Source of the DNA: an uncultured Prevotella sp.
GTDB lineage: Bacteria; Bacteroidota; Bacteroidia; Bacteroidales; Bacteroidaceae
Reading direction: 5' to 3'
Assembly (NCBI GenBank): GCA_937906495.1
Contig: CALCVT010000128.1
Coordinates: 1-16,911 of the forward strand
DNA: 16,911 bases
In this document: positions 6,313-14,270 of the stretch, one piece after another
Layout: each line of letters starts with the position of its first letter
How positions within the stretch are numbered: the stretch's first letter is position 1
Position numbers and translations under genes: made by a program
Notes under the pieces: generated by a model
What the model was told of the DNA's origin: nothing
Database searches by the model: none
Seen by the model: the letters and a program-made list of their open reading frames with translations, nothing else

Positions 6313-8561
6313 GGTTTGGGTTTTAGTAGATAAACAAATGCTCCATCGTTGCGCACATCGTGGCAGGGTATGTTGGCTGCAGCGCATGCTGTGAGCCAAA
6401 GATTGCGGCGCCGGGTGGGTAGTGTGGGGTCGAGTACAACATGCCGGGGGCTGAAGTGGCGTTGCACGGTAGCTAACGTTTCGTAACTTCCGTAACCTAC
6501 AACCAGGAGGTCAATAGCTTGAGGCCGTTGAGTGCTGGCAGCCGGCAGGTTATGGTGGAGCAGGAGCAGCCGTGTGGTGCCGAACACGAAGTAGTTGCCC
6601 TTGCGCAGCAGGTAATGGTTGTGCATATCTGTTTTTACTACGGGCTGTGGTGTGGCCATCCCGCGAGGCGTAAAAAAGTTTTTTTCGATGTAGACCATGC
6701 GTGCATGCAGGGTGTCGGGTGCTATAGGACTGAACAGATAGGAGCATTGGGCCGACTGTATAAAGTGTATGGCGGTGGTGCGCGGCAGGTTGTACACCAT
6801 GATTTGTGGTGCGAGCCGTTGTGGCCGCAGGCGGTATGTTTCGATGCCGATACAGGCCACCAATAGTAGGGTTGCGAGTGTAATGGCTTGTCGGCGCTGC
6901 TGCCTGTTCTGACTATGTAGTAATTTAAATAGCAGTACCGGCAACACGCTTAGCAGGCAGAGCGTGAGTGCGTGCGGATAGAGTGTGAGAGTGGCGCCGG
7001 GCCAATGCGCTATATGGTCGAGGGCTGTAGTCATGCCATCGACAGTCAGTGTTAAAACTTTTACAAGCCATGTTTGAAACTCTACACACGGAATAGTAAA
7101 GAATAAAAGAGCACCACCCAGCAGCACATAGGCTGCAGGAATGACTACAAAGTTGGCCAGTACGGCATAGGGGCTGAAAGTATGAAAGTAGAAGATGATG
7201 AGTAGAGCCGTGCCAAACTGTGCACTGAGCGAAACGCAGATAAAAGGATAAATCACTTGGCGTAGCAGCAGGTATGCGTATTTTTGAAGGCGCAGCCTGA
7301 GTCTTACGCGCTGCAAAGCCCACCACTGGCGGGTGCGTGGCGGATGGCTGCCTAATACCACGGGGAAGAGTTGCCGCTCGTACTGGTTGCTCCAGTTGGG
7401 CACCGGCAGGTGTTGCCAAAAGTATTGGTTGCCGAGTATGATAGACAGTACGGCACAAAACGAAAGCTGGAAGCCAACATCGAAGAGCGAAAGCGGTGAG
7501 CAAATAAGCAAAATGAGTGCGGCTAATGCTAAGTTGTTGAGGGTGGCCTGACGGGTACGTTGCATGCTGTTGCCCAGAAGGAAAAGGGTGAGCATCCAGG
7601 CTGCACGTTGCAGCGAGAGCGGGCTTCCGGCCAGTCCGACAAAGAGCCAGAGTGCCAGTATCGAAAAAACTTGGGCTGCCAAATAAACGGGGCGCTTGCG
7701 TATCCAGCGCAGGGCAAAAAGTTGCAGCAGACTAAACAGTATGCCTAAATGCAACCCCGATAGTGCTAACACATGGCTTGTGCCGGTTTCCGAAAAAAGG
7801 CGGCGGGTATTGTCGGTAAGTGCAGACTTGTCGCCCAAGGTAAGTGCCGACAAAATGGCCAGTGCTTCAGCCTGGAAGTGCCGGCTGTAGGTATTGAGTA
7901 GTTGTTGCCGGTAGCGCAACAGTTGCATGGCTATGTCTGGATGATGGTTGGGAGGGAGCATTTTCCAGCAACTGTCGGGGGTGGCCGTTCCGCTGATGCC
8001 GTGGGTGAGCAAGTAGCTGCGGTAGTCAAAGTCGCCGGGGTTTCCGGCCCGGTAGCCTGGGCGGATGGGAGCATAAAAGGTCAGGCGGTCGGCTGGTGTG
8101 AGGGGTGATGCTGTGTTAATTTGCGCAAGCTTGATCCGTACCTTACGGCCATGGTAAGGCGTTTGTGGAGCAATGAGCCGAACGTCGGCTCGCAGAGTGT
8201 ATGCGTTTTTTTCGCGCACGCTCAGCACCTCGGCTTGCCAGGTGCGCGGAGTGTCGGGCCATTTTACTTCAACTTGTTTATACGACAGGCAGGTAAGGGT
8301 GCCACCTGCAGCCATAAGTGCGGCGTAGGCTATGCCGGTAGCCAAGCGTCTGGCTACTGCACCTTTGCCCCACAGACACAAACCGGTACTAAGGAGTGCA
8401 AAGCCTGTGGTTATAGCAGCCCAACCTGCAGGGGGCAGTAGTTGCCTGCCGGCATAGCCAATGGTAATACCGGCAATGAGGAGCAGGGCGTAGGGCAGTA
8501 GCGGGGCCTGCTTCCAGGGTGAGTGGGGCAGCGTATAGGTGTAGTAAGGTTCGAGAGGCAT
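6309..8561 (-). CDS. comEC: ComEC/Rec2-family DNA internalisation protein
   Basis: ComEC forms the inner-membrane channel through which single-stranded DNA enters during natural transformation. The 750-residue product (ATG at 8561; the in-frame TTG at 8570 adds three residues and is less likely) has two N-terminal membrane segments (about 20-65 and 72-93), a soluble DUF4131-like part (about 100-215) and the Competence domain (about 220-500). The family signature is clear in TSHVLALSGLHLG (261-273), preceded by LTLGDKSAL. Several more hydrophobic segments follow. The last 165 residues match the place of the metallo-beta-lactamase-like domain, but its metal-binding histidines are missing: where canonical ComEC has HHGS, this one reads VVGYGSYE (about 687-694). 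The 3' end overlaps the start of the helix-hairpin-helix gene. No clear promoter was found in the 331 bases upstream. Confidence 0.93.
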   Translation of the reverse strand: MPLEPYYTYTLPHSPWKQAPLLPYALLLIAGITIGYAGRQLLPPAGWAAITTGFALLSTGLCLWGKGAVARRLATGIAYAALMAAGGTLTCLSYKQVEVKWPDTPRTWQAEVLSVREKNAYTLRADVRLIAPQTPYHGRKVRIKLAQINTASPLTPADRLTFYAPIRPGYRAGNPGDFDYRSYLLTHGISGTATPDSCWKMLPPNHHPDIAMQLLRYRQQLLNTYSRHFQAEALAILSALTLGDKSALTDNTRRLFSETGTSHVLALSGLHLGILFSLLQLFALRWIRKRPVYLAAQVFSILALWLFVGLAGSPLSLQRAAWMLTLFLLGNSMQRTRQATLNNLALAALILLICSPLSLFDVGFQLSFCAVLSIILGNQYFWQHLPVPNWSNQYERQLFPVVLGSHPPRTRQWWALQRVRLRLRLQKYAYLLLRQVIYPFICVSLSAQFGTALLIIFYFHTFSPYAVLANFVVIPAAYVLLGGALLFFTIPCVEFQTWLVKVLTLTVDGMTTALDHIAHWPGATLTLYPHALTLCLLSVLPVLLFKLLHSQNRQQRRQAITLATLLLVACIGIETYRLRPQRLAPQIMVYNLPRTTAIHFIQSAQCSYLFSPIAPDTLHARMVYIEKNFFTPRGMATPQPVVKTDMHNHYLLRKGNYFVFGTTRLLLLHHNLPAASTQRPQAIDLLVVGYGSYETLATVQRHFSPRHVVLDPTLPTRRRNLWLTACAAANIPCHDVRNDGAFVYLLKPKP

Positions 8562-8892
8562 GGAACACAATTGGTATGTTACCGAAATAAGGTTCTTCAG
8601 TGCATGAATGCTGTAGCAGGCAGACAGCCTTGAAGCTGGAAGGGGTGGCTGGTGCAGGTAAACAGCATGAGTTGTTGCTTGCAGGGTGGCAAGGCTTGAG
8701 TTATGGCCTGCTTACTCCATGTGGTAGTAGGGCCGGATGATAGCCTATTGGCAGCCATATGAATGGTAGCGGATGCTGCGTGACTGCCAATGCAAAACTC
8801 CCCCAATTGCCGCAGTTCGGTGCCGAACCGTGGTCAATCGGGGGAGTTTAGTTTGTGTATGTTTACTGACGGCTTGAGCCGTAGTAGCTTAG
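8562..8892. other. 331-base gap between the penicillin-binding protein gene and comEC
   Basis: The left part (8850-8892 from the gene side) is the 3' end of the upstream gene and leads into its terminator at 8795-8849. The remaining 233 bases before comEC hold no recognisable gene, and no full match to TAnnTTTG was found on the minus strand. comEC must therefore use a divergent promoter, an undetected one, or read-through of the terminator. Confidence 0.6.
8795..8849 (-). terminator. Terminator of the penicillin-binding protein gene, with nested hairpin
   Basis: The arms 8795-8809 and 8835-8849 pair at 14 of 15 positions, including AAACTCCCCC with GGGGGAGTTT. The 25-base loop carries its own perfect hairpin GTTCGG-TG-CCGAAC. 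On the minus strand the outer stem runs into TTTTGC. It lies 43 bases past the stop codon at 8893. Confidence 0.75.
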
Positions 8893-11502
8893 CTATTCGA
8901 ACAGGCTGTTGTTGTTGGTTTCGTTCTGTTTTTTCTTACCCGAAACCTTGGGCTTGTTGCCTTCGGCGCTGTTGGCTGGTTCGGAGTAGCCCGGATATTC
9001 TGTAGCATTGTCGTTACGGTCGGAATGACTGGACGTTGTGCCGAGTTCTTCCTCGTAATCTTCTGTTAAATCCGGATTAAGCAAATCTTCGTTGGTGAGT
9101 TGCAATGGTTTGAGTGTGTCGCCTTCCAGAGAGTCGGGTTCGGTTTGAGGTACATAGATAGCACCGTAGGTCGAGGGGTCAATAGGTTCAGGCGGCATGC
9201 CATACTTTTTGAGATATTGGGGAGCAAGTGTCGCATCGTCCATTACGCTGCGCATAAAGCGGGCTACAATGGGCAGTGCGGTGCGGCTACCTTGTCCCAG
9301 GGCACCGGTTCGGAAGTGAATGCTGCGGTATTCGCCACCTACCCAGGCTCCGCCTACGAGATTTGGCGTAACGCCAACGAACCAGGCATCAGAGTGGTTG
9401 TTTGAGGTACCCGTTTTTCCACCCATATCCAGTTGCGAGGCATATTTTCCGAGGTAGCGCTGGGCGCCAAAGGTTTGCGAGGTTCCACCGCCATCGTGTA
9501 CGCCGGCATCGAGCAGGCGCTGCATGTAGAAGGCAGCCTTGGGAGTAAGCGCACGTTTTTCGACTTGTGTAGCCTCGTAGAGTGTATTGCCTTCAGAGTC
9601 GGTAACACGGGTTACAAGTATGGGGTCGACGTGTACACCGCCGTTGGCTACAGTAGCGTAGGCATTGACCAACTCAAAGAGATTGACATCGCAGGCGCCG
9701 AGCGGAAGCGAGGGAATGTCTTCGAGTGGTGAAAGGATACCCATATCGTTAGCTGTTCGGATTACCTCGGGGATACCCACGTCTTCGCCTAACTTAACAG
9801 CAATGGTATTGACACTTTGGGCAAAGGCCGAGCGGAGCGGAATTTCGCGATTGCTGAATCGGCCATTGGCATTGTGGGGTTGCCAAATGGTTGTGGTGTC
9901 GCGGCGGCGGTCGTACACCTCACGGCGAATGTATTCATCCTTGCGGGTATCGGCGGGCGTAAGTCCATGTTGCATGGCAGCAGCATAGACAAAGAGTTTA
10001 AAGGTAGAGCCTGGCTGGCGCATGGATTTTACCTTGTCGTACTTCCAGGTTTTAAAGTCAATGTCGCCCACATAGGCACGCACATAGCCGGTTGAGGGTT
10101 CCATGGCTACGAAGCCGGCGTGCATAAAACTCACCATGTAGCGCAGGGAGTCGATTGTAGACATTTGCACAGTGCGTGGTCCGTCGTAGCTGAAGAGTTG
10201 TACGCGATGGGGCTGTCGCAAGTAGTAGTCGACAGAGTCGGGTTGATTTGGAAAACGTGCGTGCAGCATTTTGTACGCCTCAGTGTCGCGTAATTTACTT
10301 TCAATAAAATTAGGGATGACGCGTCCTTTTTCGTCACGCCAGGGGTCACCGAGTCCCTGCCAGTGGCGGTTAAAGTTTTGCTGCACCTGTTTCATCTGTT
10401 CGACTAAAGCCTCTTCGCCGTAGCGCTGCATGCGTGAGTCGAGCGTGGTGTAGATTTTTAGTCCGTCGGTGTAAAGGTCTAAATCCGGACACTTTTCGGC
10501 CAGATATTCTTTCACAGCTTCGCGGAAGTAGAGAGCTTCGCCATCGTAAGCCTTCTCGACATTGAAATTGAGCTTGATGGGTGTTTGTTGCAGGTGTACG
10601 AGCGTAGCCTGGTCGGGTATGCAGGGGGTGCTGAAGTGTTCGGCCAGTTGCTGCCGGTGGTTGTATAGATTTTGCAGCACGGTGTTGCGTCTGCGTAGTG
10701 AGTTTTTGGGATTGATGCGCGGATTGTAGGCTGAGGTGGCCTTAAGTAATCCGACAAGTACTGCAGCCTCTTCGGTGCGCAGTTTTGCGGGTGTGGTGTT
10801 GAAGTATGTTTTTGCTGCAGTTTTTATACCAAAGGCGTTCGACCCGAAGTCAACAGTATTGGCGTACATCTCTAAAATCTCGCGTTTGGAGCAGAACATC
10901 TCAATCTCGGAGGCAATAATCATTTCCTTGCTTTTCATGACTAAAATGCCTACGCCGGGTATTTTGCCGAGAAGTCCGGTAGAGTATTGTGTACGTACCC
11001 TAAACATGTTTTTGACGAGTTGCTGGGTTATGGTCGATGCACCGCGGGCACGGCCTTGCATTGCATCTTTGGCCGCAGCAAAAAGGCCTTGATAGTCGAT
11101 GCCATGGTGACTATAGTAGCGTTCGTCTTCGGTGGCTATGAGTGCCTGGAAGAATACAGGATTGATAGAATCGTAGGGTACCGGCGAGCGGTTTTCGTTG
11201 AAAAACTTGCCTAAAAGTTTACCATCTGCACTGTAGATTTCGGAGGCTGCGGCAGTTTTGGGGTGGAGAATGTCGTTGATGGAGGGCGACTTGCCAAACA
11301 ACCAGAAGAGGTTGAAACTGACAGCAAAGATGTAGAAGGCTACAAATGCAAAGAACGACCAAGTGGCCGTAAGGCATTTATACCACCAGGCTCGGCCTTT
11401 GTACTGACCTTTGTACCAGGCCCAGCTTCGGCGAAGCATTTTGGCAAGGGTTGCAGACGCTGCCCTGATTTTGCCGGTTATTCCTTTGGATTGATTTTGC
11501 AT
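8893..11502 (-). CDS. Class A penicillin-binding protein (bifunctional transglycosylase/transpeptidase, PBP1A type)
   Basis: This enzyme polymerises glycan strands from lipid II and cross-links their peptides on the periplasmic side. The 869-residue product has a short basic cytoplasmic tail, one membrane segment (about 48-70), then the GT51 transglycosylase domain with TEDERYYSHHG (catalytic Glu125), GASTITQQLVKN (154-165), and the family block around KREILEMYANTVDFG (206-220). The transpeptidase domain follows from about residue 460 with STFK (Ser499, Lys502), SVN (563-565) and KTGT (696-699). All key residues are present. After about residue 770 comes an extra tail of about 100 residues, acidic then Asn/Ser/Lys rich, likely disordered. 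The ATG at 11502 fits the basic N-terminal tail. A promoter candidate lies 180 bases upstream and a terminator follows, so it probably forms its own unit. The paralogue (1A or 1C) cannot be settled, but the layout fits 1A. Confidence 0.96.
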   Translation of the reverse strand: MQNQSKGITGKIRAASATLAKMLRRSWAWYKGQYKGRAWWYKCLTATWSFFAFVAFYIFAVSFNLFWLFGKSPSINDILHPKTAAASEIYSADGKLLGKFFNENRSPVPYDSINPVFFQALIATEDERYYSHHGIDYQGLFAAAKDAMQGRARGASTITQQLVKNMFRVRTQYSTGLLGKIPGVGILVMKSKEMIIASEIEMFCSKREILEMYANTVDFGSNAFGIKTAAKTYFNTTPAKLRTEEAAVLVGLLKATSAYNPRINPKNSLRRRNTVLQNLYNHRQQLAEHFSTPCIPDQATLVHLQQTPIKLNFNVEKAYDGEALYFREAVKEYLAEKCPDLDLYTDGLKIYTTLDSRMQRYGEEALVEQMKQVQQNFNRHWQGLGDPWRDEKGRVIPNFIESKLRDTEAYKMLHARFPNQPDSVDYYLRQPHRVQLFSYDGPRTVQMSTIDSLRYMVSFMHAGFVAMEPSTGYVRAYVGDIDFKTWKYDKVKSMRQPGSTFKLFVYAAAMQHGLTPADTRKDEYIRREVYDRRRDTTTIWQPHNANGRFSNREIPLRSAFAQSVNTIAVKLGEDVGIPEVIRTANDMGILSPLEDIPSLPLGACDVNLFELVNAYATVANGGVHVDPILVTRVTDSEGNTLYEATQVEKRALTPKAAFYMQRLLDAGVHDGGGTSQTFGAQRYLGKYASQLDMGGKTGTSNNHSDAWFVGVTPNLVGGAWVGGEYRSIHFRTGALGQGSRTALPIVARFMRSVMDDATLAPQYLKKYGMPPEPIDPSTYGAIYVPQTEPDSLEGDTLKPLQLTNEDLLNPDLTEDYEEELGTTSSHSDRNDNATEYPGYSEPANSAEGNKPKVSGKKKQNETNNNSLFE

Positions 11503-11682
11503 AGTGTATAGTAGAGTAGAGTGTTGCTGTTAGGAATGAGCAATGCTTTGCCGCATACATCGTAAGAGCGGTGAAAGGTGTTTGCTGGCTATGCCTGTGT
11601 GAATGATAGAATAATGGGGCCATGTTGCCTGACAGAACCGGTTGTGTATGAGTGGCAGGTTGCACGTTACCCTTATTCGGGG

Positions 11683-11711
11683 CAAAGTTACAGCAAAGCG
11701 CTTGTAGCAAA
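11683..11711 (-). promoter_or_regulatory. Promoter candidate for the penicillin-binding protein gene
   Basis: On the minus strand TAACTTTG (11690-11683) fully matches the -7 consensus, and TTTG (11711-11708) lies 17 bases upstream, slightly closer than usual. The start of transcription would be near 11676, leaving a leader of about 170 nt. It sits just after the miaA stop codon. Confidence 0.5.
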
Positions 11712-11759
11712 AAGTATTTCGGTGGTTTTTTTGGAAGTGAGAGGCTGTGAATATTGCTT

Positions 11760-12662
11760 TTATGCAAGGAGTTCGGCTAATGGGGGCTGTTGGCTTAGGG
11801 GCAGCGAGGCGTCCAGCCAGCGAACTTCGGGGTCTTTTTTGAACCAAGTAAGTTGTTTTTTGGCATAGACACGTGAGTTGCGTCGTATTTTATCGAGGGC
11901 AAAGTCGAGTGCCCATTCACCGTCAAAGTAGTTGAAGAGTTCTTTATAGCCTACGGTGTTGAGCGAGTTGAAGTGGCGGTAGGGGAGCACCCGGCGTGCC
12001 TCGTCGATTAAACCTTGTTTGACCATGATATCTACGCGGTTGTTGATGCGCTCAAATAGTTCGGTACGGTCGCGGTTAAGACCTATTTTGCAGATACGGA
12101 AAGGACGTGTAGCTTTCTTTCCTGTACGGAATGAAGTAAAGGTTCGCCCCGAGGTATAGCAAATTTCGAGAGCATGAACAATTCGCTTGGGGTTGCGCAG
12201 GTCGCATTGGGCGTAGTATTCGGGGTCGAGTAGCCGAAGTTCGGCAGCAAGGCGTTCAAGCCCTTCGGTTTCGTAGCGCTGCCGGAGTTGGGTGCGAATG
12301 TCGGGATCGACGGTTGGAATGTCGTCAATACCATTGCAAACGGCATCAATGTACATCATTGACCCGCCTGAGAGTATACACGTTTGGTGTTTACTGAATA
12401 GCTCGCCGAGTAGTTGTAGAGCCTCGCTTTCGTAGCGGGCAGCACTGTAATAGTCGTCTAAACCCAGTGTGCCTACAAAGTAGTGGCGTACACGGTTAAG
12501 TTCGGCTGCAGTGGGGGCAGCTGTACCTATCGGAATGTCGCGATAGAGCTGTCGGGAGTCGGCATTAAGAATGGGGCATTGTGCCTGTTCGGCAAGCTGA
12601 AGGGCAAATTCGGTTTTACCGACACCGGTAGGACCGAGTATTACAAGCAGAGTGGGAATCAT
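11760..12662 (-). CDS. miaA: tRNA dimethylallyltransferase
   Basis: MiaA transfers a dimethylallyl group to N6 of adenosine 37 in tRNAs that read codons starting with U, which is the first step to ms2i6A. The 300-residue length is typical. The P-loop is GPTGVGKT (residues 10-17), followed by NADSRQLYRDIPIGTA (33-48), whose Asp and Ser/Arg/Gln contact substrate in the family. The C-terminal RNSRVYAKKQLTWFKKD block is also a family signature. The ATG at 12662 gives the usual start just before the P-loop. It lies 212 bases downstream of the pRiA4b-like gene, and a terminator-like hairpin ends only about 20 bases before its start, which raises the question of how it is transcribed. Confidence 0.97.
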   Translation of the reverse strand: MIPTLLVILGPTGVGKTEFALQLAEQAQCPILNADSRQLYRDIPIGTAAPTAAELNRVRHYFVGTLGLDDYYSAARYESEALQLLGELFSKHQTCILSGGSMMYIDAVCNGIDDIPTVDPDIRTQLRQRYETEGLERLAAELRLLDPEYYAQCDLRNPKRIVHALEICYTSGRTFTSFRTGKKATRPFRICKIGLNRDRTELFERINNRVDIMVKQGLIDEARRVLPYRHFNSLNTVGYKELFNYFDGEWALDFALDKIRRNSRVYAKKQLTWFKKDPEVRWLDASLPLSQQPPLAELLA

Positions 12663-12680
12663 GGCAACTGTGCGTATGGT

Positions 12681-12746
12681 AATAAAATAAAAAGTGCAAG
12701 ACTACAGCGGTTGCACGCAGTTGGCAAACGTGGAGTCTTGCACTTT
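12681..12746 (-). terminator. Terminator or attenuator hairpin directly upstream of miaA
   Basis: AAAGTGCAAGACT (12691-12703) pairs perfectly with AGTCTTGCACTTT (12734-12746). The 30-base loop can form a smaller TTGC/GCAA hairpin. On the minus strand the stem is followed by a T-rich tail (TTTTTATTTTATT). It ends about 130-195 bases after the upstream gene's stop codon and just 18 bases before the miaA start codon. Confidence 0.75.
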
Positions 12747-12874
12747 CAACGGATGGAACGAATGGTTATAGCATGGTTGAACAGATGCAGGCACACAACA
12801 ATCGGCAGAGAATGTGCAGTCTGCAATGTATGGTTCTGGTTAGACCGGGAACTGAATGCAGGTCTTGCTATAAA

Positions 12875-13447
12875 CTAATAAGGTTGTCCGTCGCTGATTT
12901 CAAAACCTTCAAGGTCTATTTCGTCGTCGTTGAAATTGGCTCCGCCAAAGAGAGCTGCATCATCGTCAAAGGCAACATCATCGTCGGCAGCAACTTGATT
13001 CTTTTTGGTTTTGGCGGGAGTAATGTCAATACCAAAGTCTTCAATTTGACGGGGAGCCTCGCCTTTTGCTCGGGTAATGGCAAAGTGGGCAAGCGTCTCT
13101 CCGGGAATGAGTTCTTTAACGTCAAGGAAGAAGCAACGGTCGGAGAATGGGTCGAATACAAACTCTAAATGTTGTTCTTCGTCCTCAATAAACTCAGAGA
13201 GTTTGGTTTCGTCCATGACGTAGATATCCTCGTCGGCACTGCTTATACCCATGTCCTCGCGGGTAATTTGCTGGCCGCGTTCCCATTCCTCATCGCAGAT
13301 GTAGAACGAGGTCATTTGGTCGTCGGGATATCCGCATGACTCGAGTATAGCTTTATTAAGGTCGAGGAAGGTAGCATCGCTGTCAATTTTGATTTCGCGC
13401 AGGAAGCCATCTACTTCGTCGGATATGAACTTGATTCTGTAGAGCAT
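12875..13447 (-). CDS. pRiA4b ORF-3-like (IS1096 TnpR-like domain) family protein
   Basis: This is a 190-residue, strongly acidic protein. Residues about 1-140 fit my recollection of the plasmid pRiA4b ORF-3 family (PF07929): FLREIKIDSDATFLDLNKAI, then CGYPDDQMTSFYICDEEW, then a FVFDPFSDR...VKELIPGE block. The tail (about 150-190) is Asp/Glu rich (ADDDVAFDDDAALFGG) and probably disordered. Despite the family name taken from a plasmid and an insertion element, there are no transposase features or inverted repeats around it. It sits 37 bases after lpxA in the same direction and probably shares its mRNA. The biochemical function is unknown; an adaptor role would be guesswork. Confidence 0.8.
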   Translation of the reverse strand: MLYRIKFISDEVDGFLREIKIDSDATFLDLNKAILESCGYPDDQMTSFYICDEEWERGQQITREDMGISSADEDIYVMDETKLSEFIEDEEQHLEFVFDPFSDRCFFLDVKELIPGETLAHFAITRAKGEAPRQIEDFGIDITPAKTKKNQVAADDDVAFDDDAALFGGANFNDDEIDLEGFEISDGQPY

Positions 13448-13484
13448 AATCGTACTAAAGGTAAGTGTGCGTCGGTCGTTAGGT

Positions 13485-14252
13485 TTACTTGATGATGCCT
13501 CGTTTAGAGTTGGTTACGAAGTTGAGGATATATTCTATCTCAGGGCTCATGGGTACGTTTTCTCTTATTTCGTTAAGGCATTCTTCGCGAAGTTTGCCGC
13601 GTTGGTATAGCAGCCGGTAGGTATTGTGTATGTTTTCAATGAGTTCAGGCGCAAACCCCTTACGGCGCAGCCCGACCAAATTCAGTCCGCAGTAGGCAAC
13701 CGGTTCGCGTGCTGCCATGGCGTAAGGAGGAATGTCTTGACCGGTACGTGTTCCTCCGCCAACCATCACGTAGCTACCAATGTGACAAAATTGATGAATC
13801 AGCACGTTGGCCGATATAATAGCAAAGTCGTCGACAACAACCTCGCCTGCAATTTTGGTAGAATTGCCAATGATACAGTTGTTTCCAACCACGACATCGT
13901 GTGCTACGTGCATACCTTCCATGAGCAGGTTGTTCGATCCGACAACGGTTTTGCCCTTGGCAGCGGTTCCCCGGTTAATGGTCACATTCTCACGTATAAG
14001 GTTGTTGTCACCAATTTCGGCCGTGGTTTCTTCGCCTTTGAACTTAAGGTCCTGGGGTACGGCTCCTATAACGGCTCCTGGAAAGAAGGTGTTGCTATTG
14101 CCGATGCGCGCACCATATAATATAGTAACACTGTTCATCAGTCGGTTGTTTGCACCAATAACTACATTCTTGTCGATGTAGCAGAAGGGGCCTATTTCGC
14201 AACCCTCGCCGATTACAGCCTCGGGATGCACGTATGCTAAAGGACTAATCAT
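13485..14252 (-). CDS. lpxA: Acyl-ACP--UDP-N-acetylglucosamine O-acyltransferase
   Basis: LpxA moves a 3-hydroxyacyl chain from ACP to the 3-OH of UDP-GlcNAc, the first step of lipid A synthesis, in the cytoplasm. The 255-residue protein is near the 262 of E. coli. It is a left-handed beta helix built from hexapeptide repeats (IGEGCE, IGANNR, IGNSNT, VGSNNL, VGNNCI and so on) with an alpha-helical C-terminus from about residue 190. The catalytic histidine is His118 in GMHVAHD, matching His125 of E. coli, and PQDLKFKG (66-73) is also conserved. The start ATG at 14252 lies 18 bases after the lpxC/fabZ stop, so the two are cotranscribed. The acyl chain length preferred cannot be read safely from the sequence. 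Confidence 0.98.
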   Translation of the reverse strand: MISPLAYVHPEAVIGEGCEIGPFCYIDKNVVIGANNRLMNSVTILYGARIGNSNTFFPGAVIGAVPQDLKFKGEETTAEIGDNNLIRENVTINRGTAAKGKTVVGSNNLLMEGMHVAHDVVVGNNCIIGNSTKIAGEVVVDDFAIISANVLIHQFCHIGSYVMVGGGTRTGQDIPPYAMAAREPVAYCGLNLVGLRRKGFAPELIENIHNTYRLLYQRGKLREECLNEIRENVPMSPEIEYILNFVTNSKRGIIK

Positions 14253-14270
14253 GTGATGAGTGTGGGGGAA

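Noticed and set aside
6313..6399. Longer N-terminus for the helix-hairpin-helix protein
   Set aside because: The frame is open upstream, but those 29 residues are basic and cysteine-rich, overlap the comEC coding end and would mask the signal peptide that starts at the ATG ending at 6312.
6925..7503. 192-codon minus-strand frame inside comEC
   Set aside because: It overlaps the comEC membrane domain in another frame and shows no domain of its own.
8562..8570. TTG start for comEC at 8570
   Set aside because: It adds only three residues; the ATG at 8561 is the stronger start codon.
12875..13447. Insertion element or resolvase suggested by the family name (IS1096 TnpR-like)
   Set aside because: There is no transposase, no terminal inverted repeats and no target duplication; the gene lies in line with a lipid A operon.
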